Shown here in pieces: positions 24,724 to 33,412 of a stretch of DNA of 64,000 nt; within the stretch, counting starts at the first letter, position 1, and each line of letters opens with the position of its first letter. This DNA is from DATKWD01 sp963704815. Its GTDB lineage: Bacteria; Actinomycetota; Acidimicrobiia; Acidimicrobiales; Salinilacustritrichaceae. The position numbers were made by a program, and so were the translations under genes. The stretch lies in NCBI GenBank assembly GCA_963704815.1, contig CAVPHU010000001.1:1302001-1366000 (forward strand), given 5' to 3'. The notes beneath the pieces were generated by a model. It had not been told where the DNA came from. It did no database searches and worked only from the letters and a program-made list of their open reading frames with translations.

Positions 24724-26127
24724 ATGGGTGCGAACACCAGTTCTGCAGCGGTTGCTGAGCGACCCGCCGCAAGCTCCCTCGCACGTGCAAGGGAGATCGA
24801 GGCGCAGCTCTCGGTGATCGCCGGACAGGAGAACCGCCTCGTCGCCCAGACGGTCGCACTGGTCGCCGAAGCGCTGGAGAACGACCTCTGCATCGGTCCC
24901 GATCTGCCGCTGGCCCGATGGGTCGCGTGGCGGTTCGGCTGCGAGCCGGCCCGGGCCGGCCGGATCGCGCAATTGGCTCGACGGCGCAACGAATTGCCCG
25001 CGGTGATGGCGGCGCTCGAAGCCGGTTCGATCAGCCTCGATCAGGCCGCCGTCATCGCCCGTCGCGCCCCGTCCGAACACGAGGCCGATGCCGTGCGCAA
25101 GGCCAAGGTCCTTCGCCCATCACAGCTCCGGCGCTACTGCCAGACCCTCCCCCCGGTCGAGGAGGACGACACGCCAGCTCGCCGCCCGAAGCGCTACCAC
25201 GTGAATCTCCACGCCGACGACGACGGCGACTACCGCCTCCGCGCCCTTCTCCCGAGCGACATCGGGGCGGGTCTCGACGCCGCGCTGCGGGCCCAGCTCG
25301 ACGCACTCTGGATCGCCTTCAAGGCCGGCCGCGCCGAACAACCCGGCGACGAGCGCACCGGACAACCGACCCGGGTCGACGCCCTCGCCCGGCTCGCCGA
25401 GGCCGGCCAGACCGCAGAAGCTGCCCTGCGACCCCACTCGCAACGCACCAGGACCATCATCCACGTCGACCTCAACACCAAGGTCGGGCACTTCCACCTC
25501 GGCCCGGCGATTCCCTCGTCGGTGCGCCGGTACCTGACCTGCGACTCCACCTTTCAGGTGTTGTTCGAGGCCTTCGGCCGGGCGATCGGGATCGGCCGGA
25601 AGTCTCCGGAGATCCCTGCCCGGACCCGCCTCGTGGTCGAAGCACGCGACGGCGGCTGTCGAGTGCACGGATGCGACGCCACCCACGTGCAGATCCACCA
25701 CGTCCAGCACTGGGAGGACGGCGGCGTCACCGAGACGTTCAACCTGATCGCCCTCTGCCCTCAACATCACCGAGCCCACCACCGGGGCACGCTCGGCATC
25801 AGCGGGACCAACGCCGACGACCCCGTCGGCATCACCTTCACCGATGCTCGGGGCATCGAGATCAAGCCAAGACCCCGACCCCACCCACCCGACGATCTGC
25901 CGCCTCCACCACCCGGTGCTGCGTACGACCGACCCGAGATCGGGAACCTCTCTCCCCATGCGTTCGTCGGACCCACACTCGAGACCCTCCAGGCAGCGCG
26001 CGGGGGCGATCGGGCCGCCACGACCGATCCCCCGCTCGAAGATCCCCCTGTTGCCGAACCACGTCTCGACCGCGACGGCTTTCCGATCGACTGGCCCGAG
26101 GTCATCCATCTCGACGACGACGAGTGA
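24724..26127 (+). CDS. DUF222 / HNH endonuclease domain protein (13E12 type)
   Basis: A 467-residue protein. The N-terminal two thirds (about 20-290) are the DUF222 helical domain (WRFGCEPARAGRIAQLARR, ISLDQAAVIARR). The C-terminal part carries an HNH nuclease fold: RDGGCRVHGCDATHVQIHHV, WEDGGVTETFNLIALCPQHH and the final RAHHRGTLGI. The paired C..C and H..H residues fit metal and DNA binding. These proteins are multicopy in many actinobacteria (REP13E12 in mycobacteria) and their role is unclear. It follows repeat copy B. The proline-rich tail overlaps nothing essential. Confidence 0.9.
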   Translation: MGANTSSAAVAERPAASSLARAREIEAQLSVIAGQENRLVAQTVALVAEALENDLCIGPDLPLARWVAWRFGCEPARAGRIAQLARRRNELPAVMAALEAGSISLDQAAVIARRAPSEHEADAVRKAKVLRPSQLRRYCQTLPPVEEDDTPARRPKRYHVNLHADDDGDYRLRALLPSDIGAGLDAALRAQLDALWIAFKAGRAEQPGDERTGQPTRVDALARLAEAGQTAEAALRPHSQRTRTIIHVDLNTKVGHFHLGPAIPSSVRRYLTCDSTFQVLFEAFGRAIGIGRKSPEIPARTRLVVEARDGGCRVHGCDATHVQIHHVQHWEDGGVTETFNLIALCPQHHRAHHRGTLGISGTNADDPVGITFTDARGIEIKPRPRPHPPDDLPPPPPGAAYDRPEIGNLSPHAFVGPTLETLQAARGGDRAATTDPPLEDPPVAEPRLDRDGFPIDWPEVIHLDDDE

Positions 26128-26142
26128 CGAAGCCGGGTGGAC

Positions 26143-26534
26143 TCAGTCCGCGTGGGTCCGGAGCCGTAGGGGCGGGTGATGATCTCGAGGAGGTGTCCGC
26201 TCGGGTCGGGGAAGTAGACGCCGCGCCCGCCGTCGTGGGTGTTGATCTCGCCCTCGAGGGAGCGCATGGGGTCGGCCCAGTAGGGAAGCTCCCGTTCGAC
26301 GATCCGACCGAAGATCTCGTCGAACTCGGCTTCGGTCACCAGGAACGCGTAGTGCTGGTGGGCGAACTCGCCGTCGGCGCGGACGAAGTCGAGGCTCACG
26401 CCGTTGCCGGCCTCGACCACCATGAAGTGGCCGAAGGGCACGGGCGGATCGAGCCCGAGCACCTCGGACAGAAACGTCGCCGACTCCTCGCGATCGTGAG
26501 CAGCGACAATGGTGTGGTTCAGCTGTGGCTTCAT
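26143..26534 (-). CDS. VOC (glyoxalase/dioxygenase) superfamily protein, unusual 3' end
   Basis: About 130 residues match a VOC domain: HTIVAAHDREESATFLSEVL at the start, FVRADGEFAHQHYAFLV in the middle, and the closing RGVYFPDPSGHLLEIITRPY with a metal-ligand glutamate. A stop would be expected right after this block. In the called frame there is none, and the frame continues antisense through the HNH gene to 25767. A one-base shift places a TGA at 26143-26145. I therefore end the gene there. It overlaps the upstream hydrolase gene by 4 bp. Confidence 0.75.
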
Positions 26535-27322
26535 CGGAACTGCTCCAGGAAGTCGTCGAGATGGGCGTTGACCTCGTCAGGCGCCAGGAGTTGGTTGAAG
26601 TGGCCGACGCCGAGCGTCTGGCGGAAGTCGATGTGGTCGAACCGCTCGGTCACGGCGTCGAGGTCCATGTCGTCGCGGTCGGCCCAGATCACCATGCCGG
26701 GAACGGCGCATGCATCGACGAGCGTCTCAGGGTCGACCGCGGCGAGCTGCTGGAAGGCCGCGACCATCACATGACGCGGGACCGACGTCATCTCCTCGAC
26801 CACTCGCTGCTTGAGCACCGGGTCGTCGGTGTCGAGGAAGAGCGCACTCTCGACGAGGCCGCGGTGGATCTCCCCCGATTCGTCTCCGGCGATCAGCTCA
26901 CCGCCGACCTGGACGGCCTCGCGCAACGCGTCATCGAAGAACAGAGCGGGGTCGACGCCGACCACCCCACGGGTTGCGTCGGGCCGGCTGCGTGCGACCT
27001 CGTAGGCGATGGCGCCGCCCATCGAGTGGCCGACGACCACTGGGCGATCGAGTCCGAGCGCGTCGATGACGCCGGCGACATCAGAGGCGAAGGTGGCGAT
27101 CGAGTAGTCGCCTTCGGGCTTGTCGCTCGCGCCATGACCGCGAAGGTCGACGCTCACCACCCGGCGCGTGGACGCCAGGTGCTCGGTCTGCGGTGCGAAG
27201 TAGGTGTGATCGCAACACCAGCCGTGGACGAAGACGACGGCGTCGCCGCTGCCCTGCTCCACATAGGCGAGTTCGACCCCGTTCACCTCGACCGTCGTCA
27301 CGACACGACCGTAGCCCTGCAT
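26531..27322 (-). CDS. Alpha/beta fold hydrolase
   Basis: A 263-residue protein if started at the ATG at 27320-27322 (an upstream in-frame ATG at 27376 adds 18 non-conserved residues). The oxyanion motif FVHGWCCDH, nucleophile GHSMGGA, acid near VIWADRDDMD and histidine in GVGHFNQLL are all present. VDLRGHGASDKP before the elbow is typical of esterase/haloperoxidase-like members. The substrate is unknown. It is cotranscribed with the VOC gene (4-bp overlap). Confidence 0.88.
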   Translation of the reverse strand: MQGYGRVVTTVEVNGVELAYVEQGSGDAVVFVHGWCCDHTYFAPQTEHLASTRRVVSVDLRGHGASDKPEGDYSIATFASDVAGVIDALGLDRPVVVGHSMGGAIAYEVARSRPDATRGVVGVDPALFFDDALREAVQVGGELIAGDESGEIHRGLVESALFLDTDDPVLKQRVVEEMTSVPRHVMVAAFQQLAAVDPETLVDACAVPGMVIWADRDDMDLDAVTERFDHIDFRQTLGVGHFNQLLAPDEVNAHLDDFLEQFR

Positions 27323-27412
27323 GACGGACTCGCACCTCTGGGGGTTCGTGGCGAGTATGGACCTCGGCATCGTCACGATCGTGCGGCTCGGCCGGCGCGG
27401 CTCGCGCCGAGG

Positions 27413-27700
27413 TCAGAAGCCGCTGAGTTCGCCGTTGCCCCGGAACAGGTGGCGGGTGCCGTCGGTGAACCGGACGACGGCCTCGCCGCTGAGCACGGTT
27501 CCGTCGGGCACCGAGCACTCGAGGTGATGACGTCCGGCACTGATGTTGCGGGTCTCCACTCCGTGGGCCTGCGCCTCCCAGTCGGTCGGCGCCGGCCCCT
27601 CGGCATCGTCGCGCACCACCACGTAGACATCGGCGTAGGTCGTCTCGACGACGATGCCGTCGACCTTGAGTCGCTGGACGGCGAACCGGGTGGCCTTCAC
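27413..27700 (-). CDS. Small hypothetical protein
   Basis: A 95-residue beta-rich protein (TRFAVQRLKVDGIVVETTYA, GRHHLECSVPDGTVLSGEAV, VVRFTDGTRHLFRGNGEL) with no signal peptide or membrane segment and no recognised catalytic motif. It lies between the hydrolase and another small gene on the same strand, with gaps of 90 and 28 bp. The strong alternating strand pattern suggests a small barrel. Not recognised. Confidence 0.55.
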   Translation of the reverse strand: MKATRFAVQRLKVDGIVVETTYADVYVVVRDDAEGPAPTDWEAQAHGVETRNISAGRHHLECSVPDGTVLSGEAVVRFTDGTRHLFRGNGELSGF

Positions 27701-27728
27701 GGGTGTGCACCCTAGAAGCTCGGCGACC

Positions 27729-28052
27729 TCAGGCAGCCTGGGCCCGACCGTCGACCTCGATGGCCCGCCAGCCGGCCTCGCGCCACGTGTCGGCGGTCGG
27801 GCCCGAGAGCTCGTTGGCCACCGTGACCCCGTCGATCATGTCGGCGAGGACCGCACCCCACGGGCGATCGTGAATGGCCACGGCCACGGTGACCGTGCCG
27901 GCCCGGCCCCGGCGGATGGTGCGCACGGCCGAGTGCCGGCCCGGAGGGCTCCGGAACGCAGGCACGGCCAACCCCTGCTCGCGCGCCGCGTGCGCCAACG
28001 CACGGCTGGCGGCTGCGAATCGGAGAGAGGTGGGCTGCATCGGTTCCATCAT
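27729..28052 (-). CDS. Small hypothetical protein
   Basis: A 107-residue protein with a basic N-terminal helix (SLRFAAASRALAHAAREQGL), a conserved-looking core (AFRSPPGRHSAVRTIRRG, TVTVAVAIHDRPWGAVLADM) and the C-terminal TWREAGWRAIEVDG. It begins just beside the tandem repeat array at 28077, and its leader could start at either of two ATGs (28052 or four codons in). I do not recognise a function, though the PPGRHSAVRTI..G pattern looks like an actinobacterium-specific conserved protein. Confidence 0.6.
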   Translation of the reverse strand: MMEPMQPTSLRFAAASRALAHAAREQGLAVPAFRSPPGRHSAVRTIRRGRAGTVTVAVAIHDRPWGAVLADMIDGVTVANELSGPTADTWREAGWRAIEVDGRAQAA

Positions 28053-28076
28053 GCACAGGGGGTGTGACGGTTATCC

Positions 28077-28425
28077 GCGTTCCCCGGCCACGCAGGCCGC
28101 GCCCGACCGGCCTCCTCGTGCCTCGTCGCCCTCGCACCGCCAGTTCGCTCCCAGCAACTGCACCCTCGCGTTCCCCGGCCACGCAGGCCGCGCCCGGCCG
28201 GCCTCCTCGTGCCTCGTCGCCCTCGCACCGCCAGTTCGCTCCCAGCAACCGCACCCTCGCGTTCCCCGGCCACGCAGGCCGCGCCCGACCGGCCTCCTCG
28301 TGCCTCGTCGCCCTCGCACCGCCAGTTGCCCCGCCCACCCACAACGAGCCGCTGCGTTCCCCGGCCACGCAGGCCGCCCCCGGCCGGCCTCCTCGTGCCT
28401 CGTCGCCCTCGCACGCTTGCCCCGC
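28077..28425. repeat. 91-bp GC-rich tandem repeat array, nearly four units
   Basis: Units begin with GCGTTCCCCGGCCACGCAGG at 28077, 28168, 28259 and 28354 (spacing 91, 91 and 95). The core through CTCGTGCCTCGTCGCCCTCG is nearly invariant; the unit ends, between CGCCAGTTCGCTCCC and the next GCGT, vary in the last copies. The array fills the gap between the 27729 gene and nitronate monooxygenase, almost up to the latter's start at 28472. It lacks stops in most frames, so spurious long ORFs cover it on both strands. It is not a CRISPR: units abut with no unique spacers. Confidence 0.85.
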
Positions 28426-28471
28426 CCCACGGGTCGGTGTGGCCGTCACGGTCGTTGCGTACGGTGTCTCC

Positions 28472-29422
28472 ATGGCGACTGCGTCGACCCCGATCCGCAA
28501 CCGAGTGACCGAGATGCTGGGGGTCGAGCACCCCGTGATACAGGCGCCGATGGGCTGGATCGCGCGGAGCCAACTGGCCAGTGCCGTGTCGAACGCCGGC
28601 GGGCTCGGCATCATCGAAACCTCCTCGGGCGAGCTCGACAACGTCAAGGCCGAGATCGCCAAGATGCGCGACCTCACCGACAAGCCGTTCGGGGTCAACA
28701 TCGCGCAGGCCTTCGTGCGCGACCCGGGCATCGTCGACTTCGTGGTCGACCAGGGCGTGCGGTTCGTGACGACCAGCGCCGGCGACCCCACCAAGTACAC
28801 CGCACAACTCAAGGCCGCCGGACTCACCGTCTTCCACGTCGTGCCGACGCTCAAGGGAGCCCTGAAGGCGGTCGAGGCCGGCGTCGACGGTCTGGTCGTC
28901 GAAGGCGGCGAGGGAGGCGGCTTCAAGAAACCCCGCGATGTGGCGTCGATGGTGTTGTTGCCCCTGGTGCGGGCCAACGTCGACGTGCCCATCGTCGCTG
29001 CAGGCGGCATCCTCGACGGACCGACCATGGCCGCGGCGTTCGCGCTCGGCGCCGAGGGGGTGCAGCTGGGCACCCGGATGGTGTCGTCCGCCGAATCGCC
29101 GGTCCACGACAACTGGAAGCAGGCCATCATCGGCGCAGCCGAGACCGACACCGTGTTCCTCAACCGCCACTCGCGTCCCGGGCTCCGCGCCCTGCGCACC
29201 GAGCTGACGAGCCGTCTCGAACGCGACGATGCCGTCGACCTCGCCACCGTGTTCGGCAGGACGACCGAGCTCTACTTCGGCGGCGACATGGAGGCGTCGG
29301 TCGCCCTGTCGGGGCAGGTGGCCGGACGCATCGACGAGGTGAAGCCGGTGGCACAGATCATCGACGAGCTGATCGACGGGTTCCACGAGACGCTGCGGGC
29401 GCTCTCCGACACCTACGGATGA
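28472..29422 (+). CDS. Nitronate monooxygenase family flavoprotein
   Basis: A 316-residue TIM-barrel protein starting at the ATG at 28472-28474. The start motif VEHPVIQAPMGWI, the GGLGIIETSSGE loop, FGVNIAQAF, the FMN phosphate-binding VAAGGILDGPTMAAAFALGA and QLGTRMVSSAE are typical of the NMO/2-nitropropane dioxygenase family. These enzymes use FMN and oxygen to detoxify alkyl nitronates such as propionate-3-nitronate; some members are enoyl reductases instead. The next gene overlaps by 4 bp (ATGA). Confidence 0.92.
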   Translation: MATASTPIRNRVTEMLGVEHPVIQAPMGWIARSQLASAVSNAGGLGIIETSSGELDNVKAEIAKMRDLTDKPFGVNIAQAFVRDPGIVDFVVDQGVRFVTTSAGDPTKYTAQLKAAGLTVFHVVPTLKGALKAVEAGVDGLVVEGGEGGGFKKPRDVASMVLLPLVRANVDVPIVAAGGILDGPTMAAAFALGAEGVQLGTRMVSSAESPVHDNWKQAIIGAAETDTVFLNRHSRPGLRALRTELTSRLERDDAVDLATVFGRTTELYFGGDMEASVALSGQVAGRIDEVKPVAQIIDELIDGFHETLRALSDTYG

Positions 29423-30368
29423 CCGAGTTCAACCCACCGGTGTTCTCGCCGGCCCAGCAGGAGATCCTCTCGCTGCTCGGCGCCAAGCCGGCCGACCGTC
29501 CGCAGTTCGACTTCGCCCTCAAGCACCAGCTTCGGGCCACCATCGAGCACCACCTCGAACCCTTGGCGGGCGACATCCCCGACGACGTCACCCTGTGGGT
29601 GTCCAAGCACGCGCTCACCACCGTGCACGGCTGCGAGGTGAAGTGGCAGGCCGAGGAGAACGAACCGTTCGGGTACTCGGTGCCGGTGGCCCGTGGCACC
29701 GTCGCCCACAAGGCGATCGAGTTGAGCATCCACGTCAAGGGCGACTGGCCACCGGCCGAGCTCGTCGACGAAGCCATGGCCCGACTGACCGAAGGAACCG
29801 ACCGGCTCGCCGAGTGGCTCCAGGGCATCGACGACATAGAGCGGGCCGAGTTGCGCGGCGAGGCCGTCGACCGGGTCAGCGGGTTCGTCGAGCTGTGGCC
29901 CCCGCTCGAGTCGCGGTGGCGGCCGTGCACCGAGTCACGGGAACGCCAGGAGTTCCTCGGCGGCAAGGTGGTGCTGTCGGGCAAGGTCGACCTGACCGTC
30001 GGCATGGCCGACGGCGACCGGCCGGCAAGGTCATCGTCGACCTCAAGACCGGCCGCCCCCAGATGGCCCACCGCGACGATCTCCGCTTCTATGCGCTGCT
30101 CGACACGTTGCGGGTGGGCATCCCCCCACGGTTGCTGGCCAGCTACTACCTCGACGCCGGCAAGCCCGAGACCGAACTGGTCACCGAGGACCTTCTCGAC
30201 GCCGCCGCCGCTCGGGCCGTCGATGGCGTGAAGTCGATGATCGAAGTGCGCAGCAGCAGCCGCGAGCCGGTGCTCCGGCCTGGGCCGCCCTGCCACTGGT
30301 GCATCGCCCAGACCCAGTGTGAGGCCGGGCAGGAGTTCGTCTCGAGAGACCGCGACGATGGCTGGTGA
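29419..30368 (+). pseudogene. PD-(D/E)XK nuclease-superfamily (RecB/Cas4-like) protein, one frameshift
   Basis: The frame opened at 29419 gives VPVARGTVAHKAIELSIHVK and SGKVDLTVG. A one-base loss near 30023 then shifts to the frame reading KVIVDLKTGRPQMAHRDDLR, the nuclease core (D-x-K motif), and FYALLDTL. The C-terminus has a cysteine pair (CHWCIAQTQCEAG) as in Fe-S-containing RecB-family nucleases. No CRISPR array or cas genes are near, so this is a stand-alone nuclease-like protein of unknown role. Frame-corrected length is about 316 residues. It is coupled to the flavoprotein gene and overlaps the next gene's start by 11 bp. Confidence 0.78.
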
Positions 30369-31194
30369 CGCTGCGGCGTTGTCGGCCTGCGTCGAGACGC
30401 TGCACGCGGTCACCTACTTCGCGCCCGAGTCGACGTCAGCGGCGCGGGACCTCGGATTCAAGGGCTTCTGGATGGGGTACTTCGGCTTCCGCTCGGCGCC
30501 GCTCGGAGCCGCATCGCCCGCGGTGGTGGCGGCCACGTTCTTCAACTTCCACCCTTCGATGATCGAGCGGGCGCTGCCCGACGCCTGGCGATGCGCCAGT
30601 CCGGCCGCAGCACTCGACCGGCGGGCTTCTGCGGCGGCGGCCGCACTGCGCGACCTGGTTCCCGGCGTCGAGGGTATCGCTGCCGGGTGCACCGACGACC
30701 TCGACGCGCTGGCCGCCCACGTGCCCGTCGATGGTCGGCCGCTCGGTGCGGCCAACCGTGCGCTCGCGACCCGTGACGATCCGGTCGAACGGTTGTGGCA
30801 AGCATGCACGACTCTGCGCGAGCTCCGCGGCGACGCCCACGTCGCGCTCCTGGTCGGGGCCGGGCTCGACGGATGCCAGAGCCACGTGATCGCGGCAGCG
30901 CACAAGAGCATCCCCGTCGAGACGCTTCGCGACAACCGGGGATGGAGCGAGTCCGACTGGTCCGAGGCCGAGGCTCGTCTGGTCGCCGCGGGTTGGCTCG
31001 ACGCCTCCGGCGCGCTGACGATCGAGGGCCGGCGCCGGCGCGACGAGATCGAGTCCCGCACCGACGACCTCGCGTTCGCGACGGCCGACGGGCTCGCCCC
31101 GCTCCTCGACCGGCTCGTCGAGCCGGCGAGGGTCGTGTGGTCGAGCGGCGTCATCCCGACTCCCAACCCGATGGGCCTTGCCGGCCCGGGCTAG
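30358..31194 (+). CDS. SCO6745 family protein
   Basis: A 278-residue protein starting at the ATG at 30358-30360. The family's N-terminal block is clear: VETLHAVTYFAPESTSAARD, GFKGFWMGYFGFRSAPLG and FFNFHPSMIERALPDAW. A helical middle and a winged-helix-like C-terminus follow (LRDNRGWSESDW, LVAAGWLDASGALTIEG). The family is actinobacterial and uncharacterised; the C-terminal part looks like a MarR-type winged helix. It is cotranscribed with the nuclease-like gene and ends 4 bp inside the opposite-strand MFS gene. Confidence 0.88.
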   Translation: MAGDAAALSACVETLHAVTYFAPESTSAARDLGFKGFWMGYFGFRSAPLGAASPAVVAATFFNFHPSMIERALPDAWRCASPAAALDRRASAAAAALRDLVPGVEGIAAGCTDDLDALAAHVPVDGRPLGAANRALATRDDPVERLWQACTTLRELRGDAHVALLVGAGLDGCQSHVIAAAHKSIPVETLRDNRGWSESDWSEAEARLVAAGWLDASGALTIEGRRRRDEIESRTDDLAFATADGLAPLLDRLVEPARVVWSSGVIPTPNPMGLAGPG

Positions 31195-32486
31195 CTGACC
31201 GCGTTGTCGGCGGATCTCGCGATCGCCTCACGATCGACGAGCTCGTCGTCCATGCGCAGGATGGATTGACGGCCCCAGCGGAGCCAGACGGTGATGGCGA
31301 ACATGGCGGCGCCGGCGCCGGCCACGACCGGGCGGGGACCGATCACCTCGACGAGCCAGCCCTGGAGCAACGAGCCGATCGGCGTCGCGATGGTGAGCCC
31401 CATGACGTACAGCGACAGCACCTTGCCGCGCATGTCCTCGTCGACCTGGAGCTGGACCGCGGTGTTGAGCGTCGAGGCGATGGCCAGATAGGCCGCGCCG
31501 GCGATCAGCAAGGCCACCAGGGCCACGACGAAGGTGGGCGAGAGGGCGAAGGCCAGGACCGAGGCGCCGTAGGCCAACAGTGCGCCGGTGGTGAGCCGGC
31601 TCCGACGGACCGAGCGGCCTCGACCTGCGATCAGTGGGGCCCCGAGCACCGCCCCGGTCCCGAGTGCAGCTCCGAGGAACCCGTACTGGGTGTCGCTGAT
31701 GAAGAAGACCTCGTCCTTGAACACCACGAGCAGAGCGAACAGCGGACCGCCGAAGAAGGCGATGGTCATCACCGCCTTCACGCACACCGAGATCCCGGGG
31801 CGGGCCCGGACATACCGGAACGTGCCCCCGAACTCACGAAGGATCTTCGGCCGGGTGCTGGTGGCCGACGCCGCCGGCCGGCCCCGGATCGACAGCAGCG
31901 CACCGATCACGGCCGTGAAGCTGATGGCGTTGATCAGAAAGGCCGCATCGGGGCCGAGGGTGGCCAGCACCACGCCGCCCAGGGCGGGGCCGACGGCCCG
32001 GGCCGCGTTGAACTGCGCCGAGTTGAGCGTCACTGCGTTCAGCAGCACCTCACGCGGCACGAGCTCGCTGACGAAGGCCTGCCACGACGGGATGTTGAGC
32101 CCGCCGAAGATGCCCTGGATCGAGATGATCAGCAGGATCAATGGTGTCGACCGGATGCCGGCGGCCCACGTCGCCCAGAGCACGATCGCGACCGCCGCCA
32201 TGCCCGCCTGGGTCACCAGCAGCACCCGACGTCGCGAGAATCGGTCGGCCAGCGACCCGCCGAGCGGTCCCATGATCGCCGCCGGGATGAGCTGGAGGAA
32301 CCCGGCGAGCCCGACGATCGCCGCGCTGCCCGTGAGGTCGAACAGGACGAAGGGCACGGTGACCCGCTGCATCCAGGAACCGGAGTTCGAGACGAGCGCA
32401 CCGATCCAGAAGCGGAGGTACTCCGGATAGGTGAATGCTTCGGTCGCGCGCCCGGTCACGGAGGGACTCGGGTCGACTTGGCTCAC
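31191..32486 (-). CDS. MFS transporter (EntS-like exporter)
   Basis: About 431 residues from the GTG at 32484-32486. It has twelve hydrophobic helices in two halves. The A-motif loop GGSLADRFSRRRVLL follows TM2, and a charged central loop (RPKILREFGGTFRYVRARPG) follows TM6. The start YLRFWIGALVSNSGSWMQRV is characteristic of the MFS_3/enterobactin-exporter group. The cargo is unknown. It is divergent from the acyltransferase gene, whose start is 43 bp away, so they may share a regulated intergenic promoter. Confidence 0.92.
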   Translation of the reverse strand: MSQVDPSPSVTGRATEAFTYPEYLRFWIGALVSNSGSWMQRVTVPFVLFDLTGSAAIVGLAGFLQLIPAAIMGPLGGSLADRFSRRRVLLVTQAGMAAVAIVLWATWAAGIRSTPLILLIISIQGIFGGLNIPSWQAFVSELVPREVLLNAVTLNSAQFNAARAVGPALGGVVLATLGPDAAFLINAISFTAVIGALLSIRGRPAASATSTRPKILREFGGTFRYVRARPGISVCVKAVMTIAFFGGPLFALLVVFKDEVFFISDTQYGFLGAALGTGAVLGAPLIAGRGRSVRRSRLTTGALLAYGASVLAFALSPTFVVALVALLIAGAAYLAIASTLNTAVQLQVDEDMRGKVLSLYVMGLTIATPIGSLLQGWLVEVIGPRPVVAGAGAAMFAITVWLRWGRQSILRMDDELVDREAIARSADNAVS

Positions 32487-32528
32487 GACTCGAACAGGGT
32501 AGGCCGCGGCCCGGTAGATTCGACTGCC

Positions 32529-33410
32529 GTGGCACCGAGGAAAGCGGCTGAGGCCGAGAGCACCGTCGGAGAGCTCGTGCATCTCCCCCGGCCCCCCGAG
32601 CCCGACCACCGAGAAGAGGACTTCCGGCGCGGCGACGTCGACGAGTGGGGCCGTTCCGAGCGCTTCCGCGCCTTCGTGCGCCGAAGCTACGACCCGATCT
32701 ACCGCAACTGGTTCCGCGCCGAGTGGGAGGGGCTCGAGAACATCCCGACCGAAGGCGGCGCGCTGCTGGTGTCCAACCACGCCGCGCGCTCCCGTCCGAC
32801 GCCCCGGTGATCATGCACGGCATCGAGACCGAGCTGGAACGGCCGGTGTACGGCCTGGCCGACCACTTCTTCAAGAGCATGCCGGTGGTCGGCACCCTGT
32901 GGGCACGCGGCGGCGGCGTGGTCGCCCACCCCGACAACGCCTACCGGCTCCTGCGCGAGCAGAAGCAGCTCGTGCTGGTCTTCCCCGAGGGCACCAAGGG
33001 CACCGGCCAAGACCTACGACGAGCGCTACCGGCTGCGCCGCTTCGGTCGCGGCGGCTTCGTCGAGATCGCCATGCGGGCCGGCGTGCCGATCATCCCGAT
33101 CGCCGTGGTCGGCGCCGAGGAGTCGATGCCGATCCTCTTCAAGATCAACGCGCTGGCCAAGGCGCTCGGCGCTGCCCGTACTTCCCGGTCACCGCCAACA
33201 TGCTCGCTTCGGCCCGCTCGGCGCGTCCTGCTACTTCCCGGCCAAGTTCAAGCTCCGGGTGCTCGAACCGGTCACCTTCGACGTCGAACCCGACCAGCCG
33301 CGCTACTCGCGCAGCCGCGATCATGGACGAGTCCGAGGACATCCGCCAGCTCATCCAGGAGGCGCTCTACGACATGCTCCGCCAACGCGAGCTCGGTCTG
33401 GTTCGGCTGA
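32529..33410 (+). CDS. Lysophospholipid acyltransferase (PlsC-like), multiply frameshifted
   Basis: The GTG at 32529 opens MAPRKAAEAESTVGELVHLP and WFRAEWEGLENIPTEGG, then LLVSNHA (the NHxxxxD motif, with one base lost near 32788). Next, in shifted frames, come FKSMPVVGTLWARGGGVV, VFPEGTKGTG (the FPEG motif), YRLRRFGRGGFVEIAMRAG and FKLRVLEPVTFDVE. The end reads RQRE-SVWFG if one base near 33393 is dropped, with the stop at 33408-33410. About 293 residues in total. It likely acylates a lyso- or glycerol lipid at the membrane. At least six indels in 0.9 kb leave all motifs intact, which suggests sequence errors. Confidence 0.8.
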
Positions 33411-33412
33411 CG

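Noticed and set aside
26120..26142. Extension of the VOC gene to 25767 as one protein
   Set aside because: The tail would be antisense to the HNH gene and lacks VOC features; the conserved domain ends at about 26150.
28077..28425. Possible CRISPR array
   Set aside because: Repeats are 91 bp and abut one another; there are no unique spacers of constant length and no cas genes nearby.
28049..29386. Long minus-strand open frames over the repeat array and the flavoprotein gene
   Set aside because: They consist of repeat-translation (GARATRHEEAGRARPAWPG-type) and the antisense of nitronate monooxygenase; no homology-like motif is seen and the plus-strand gene is clear.
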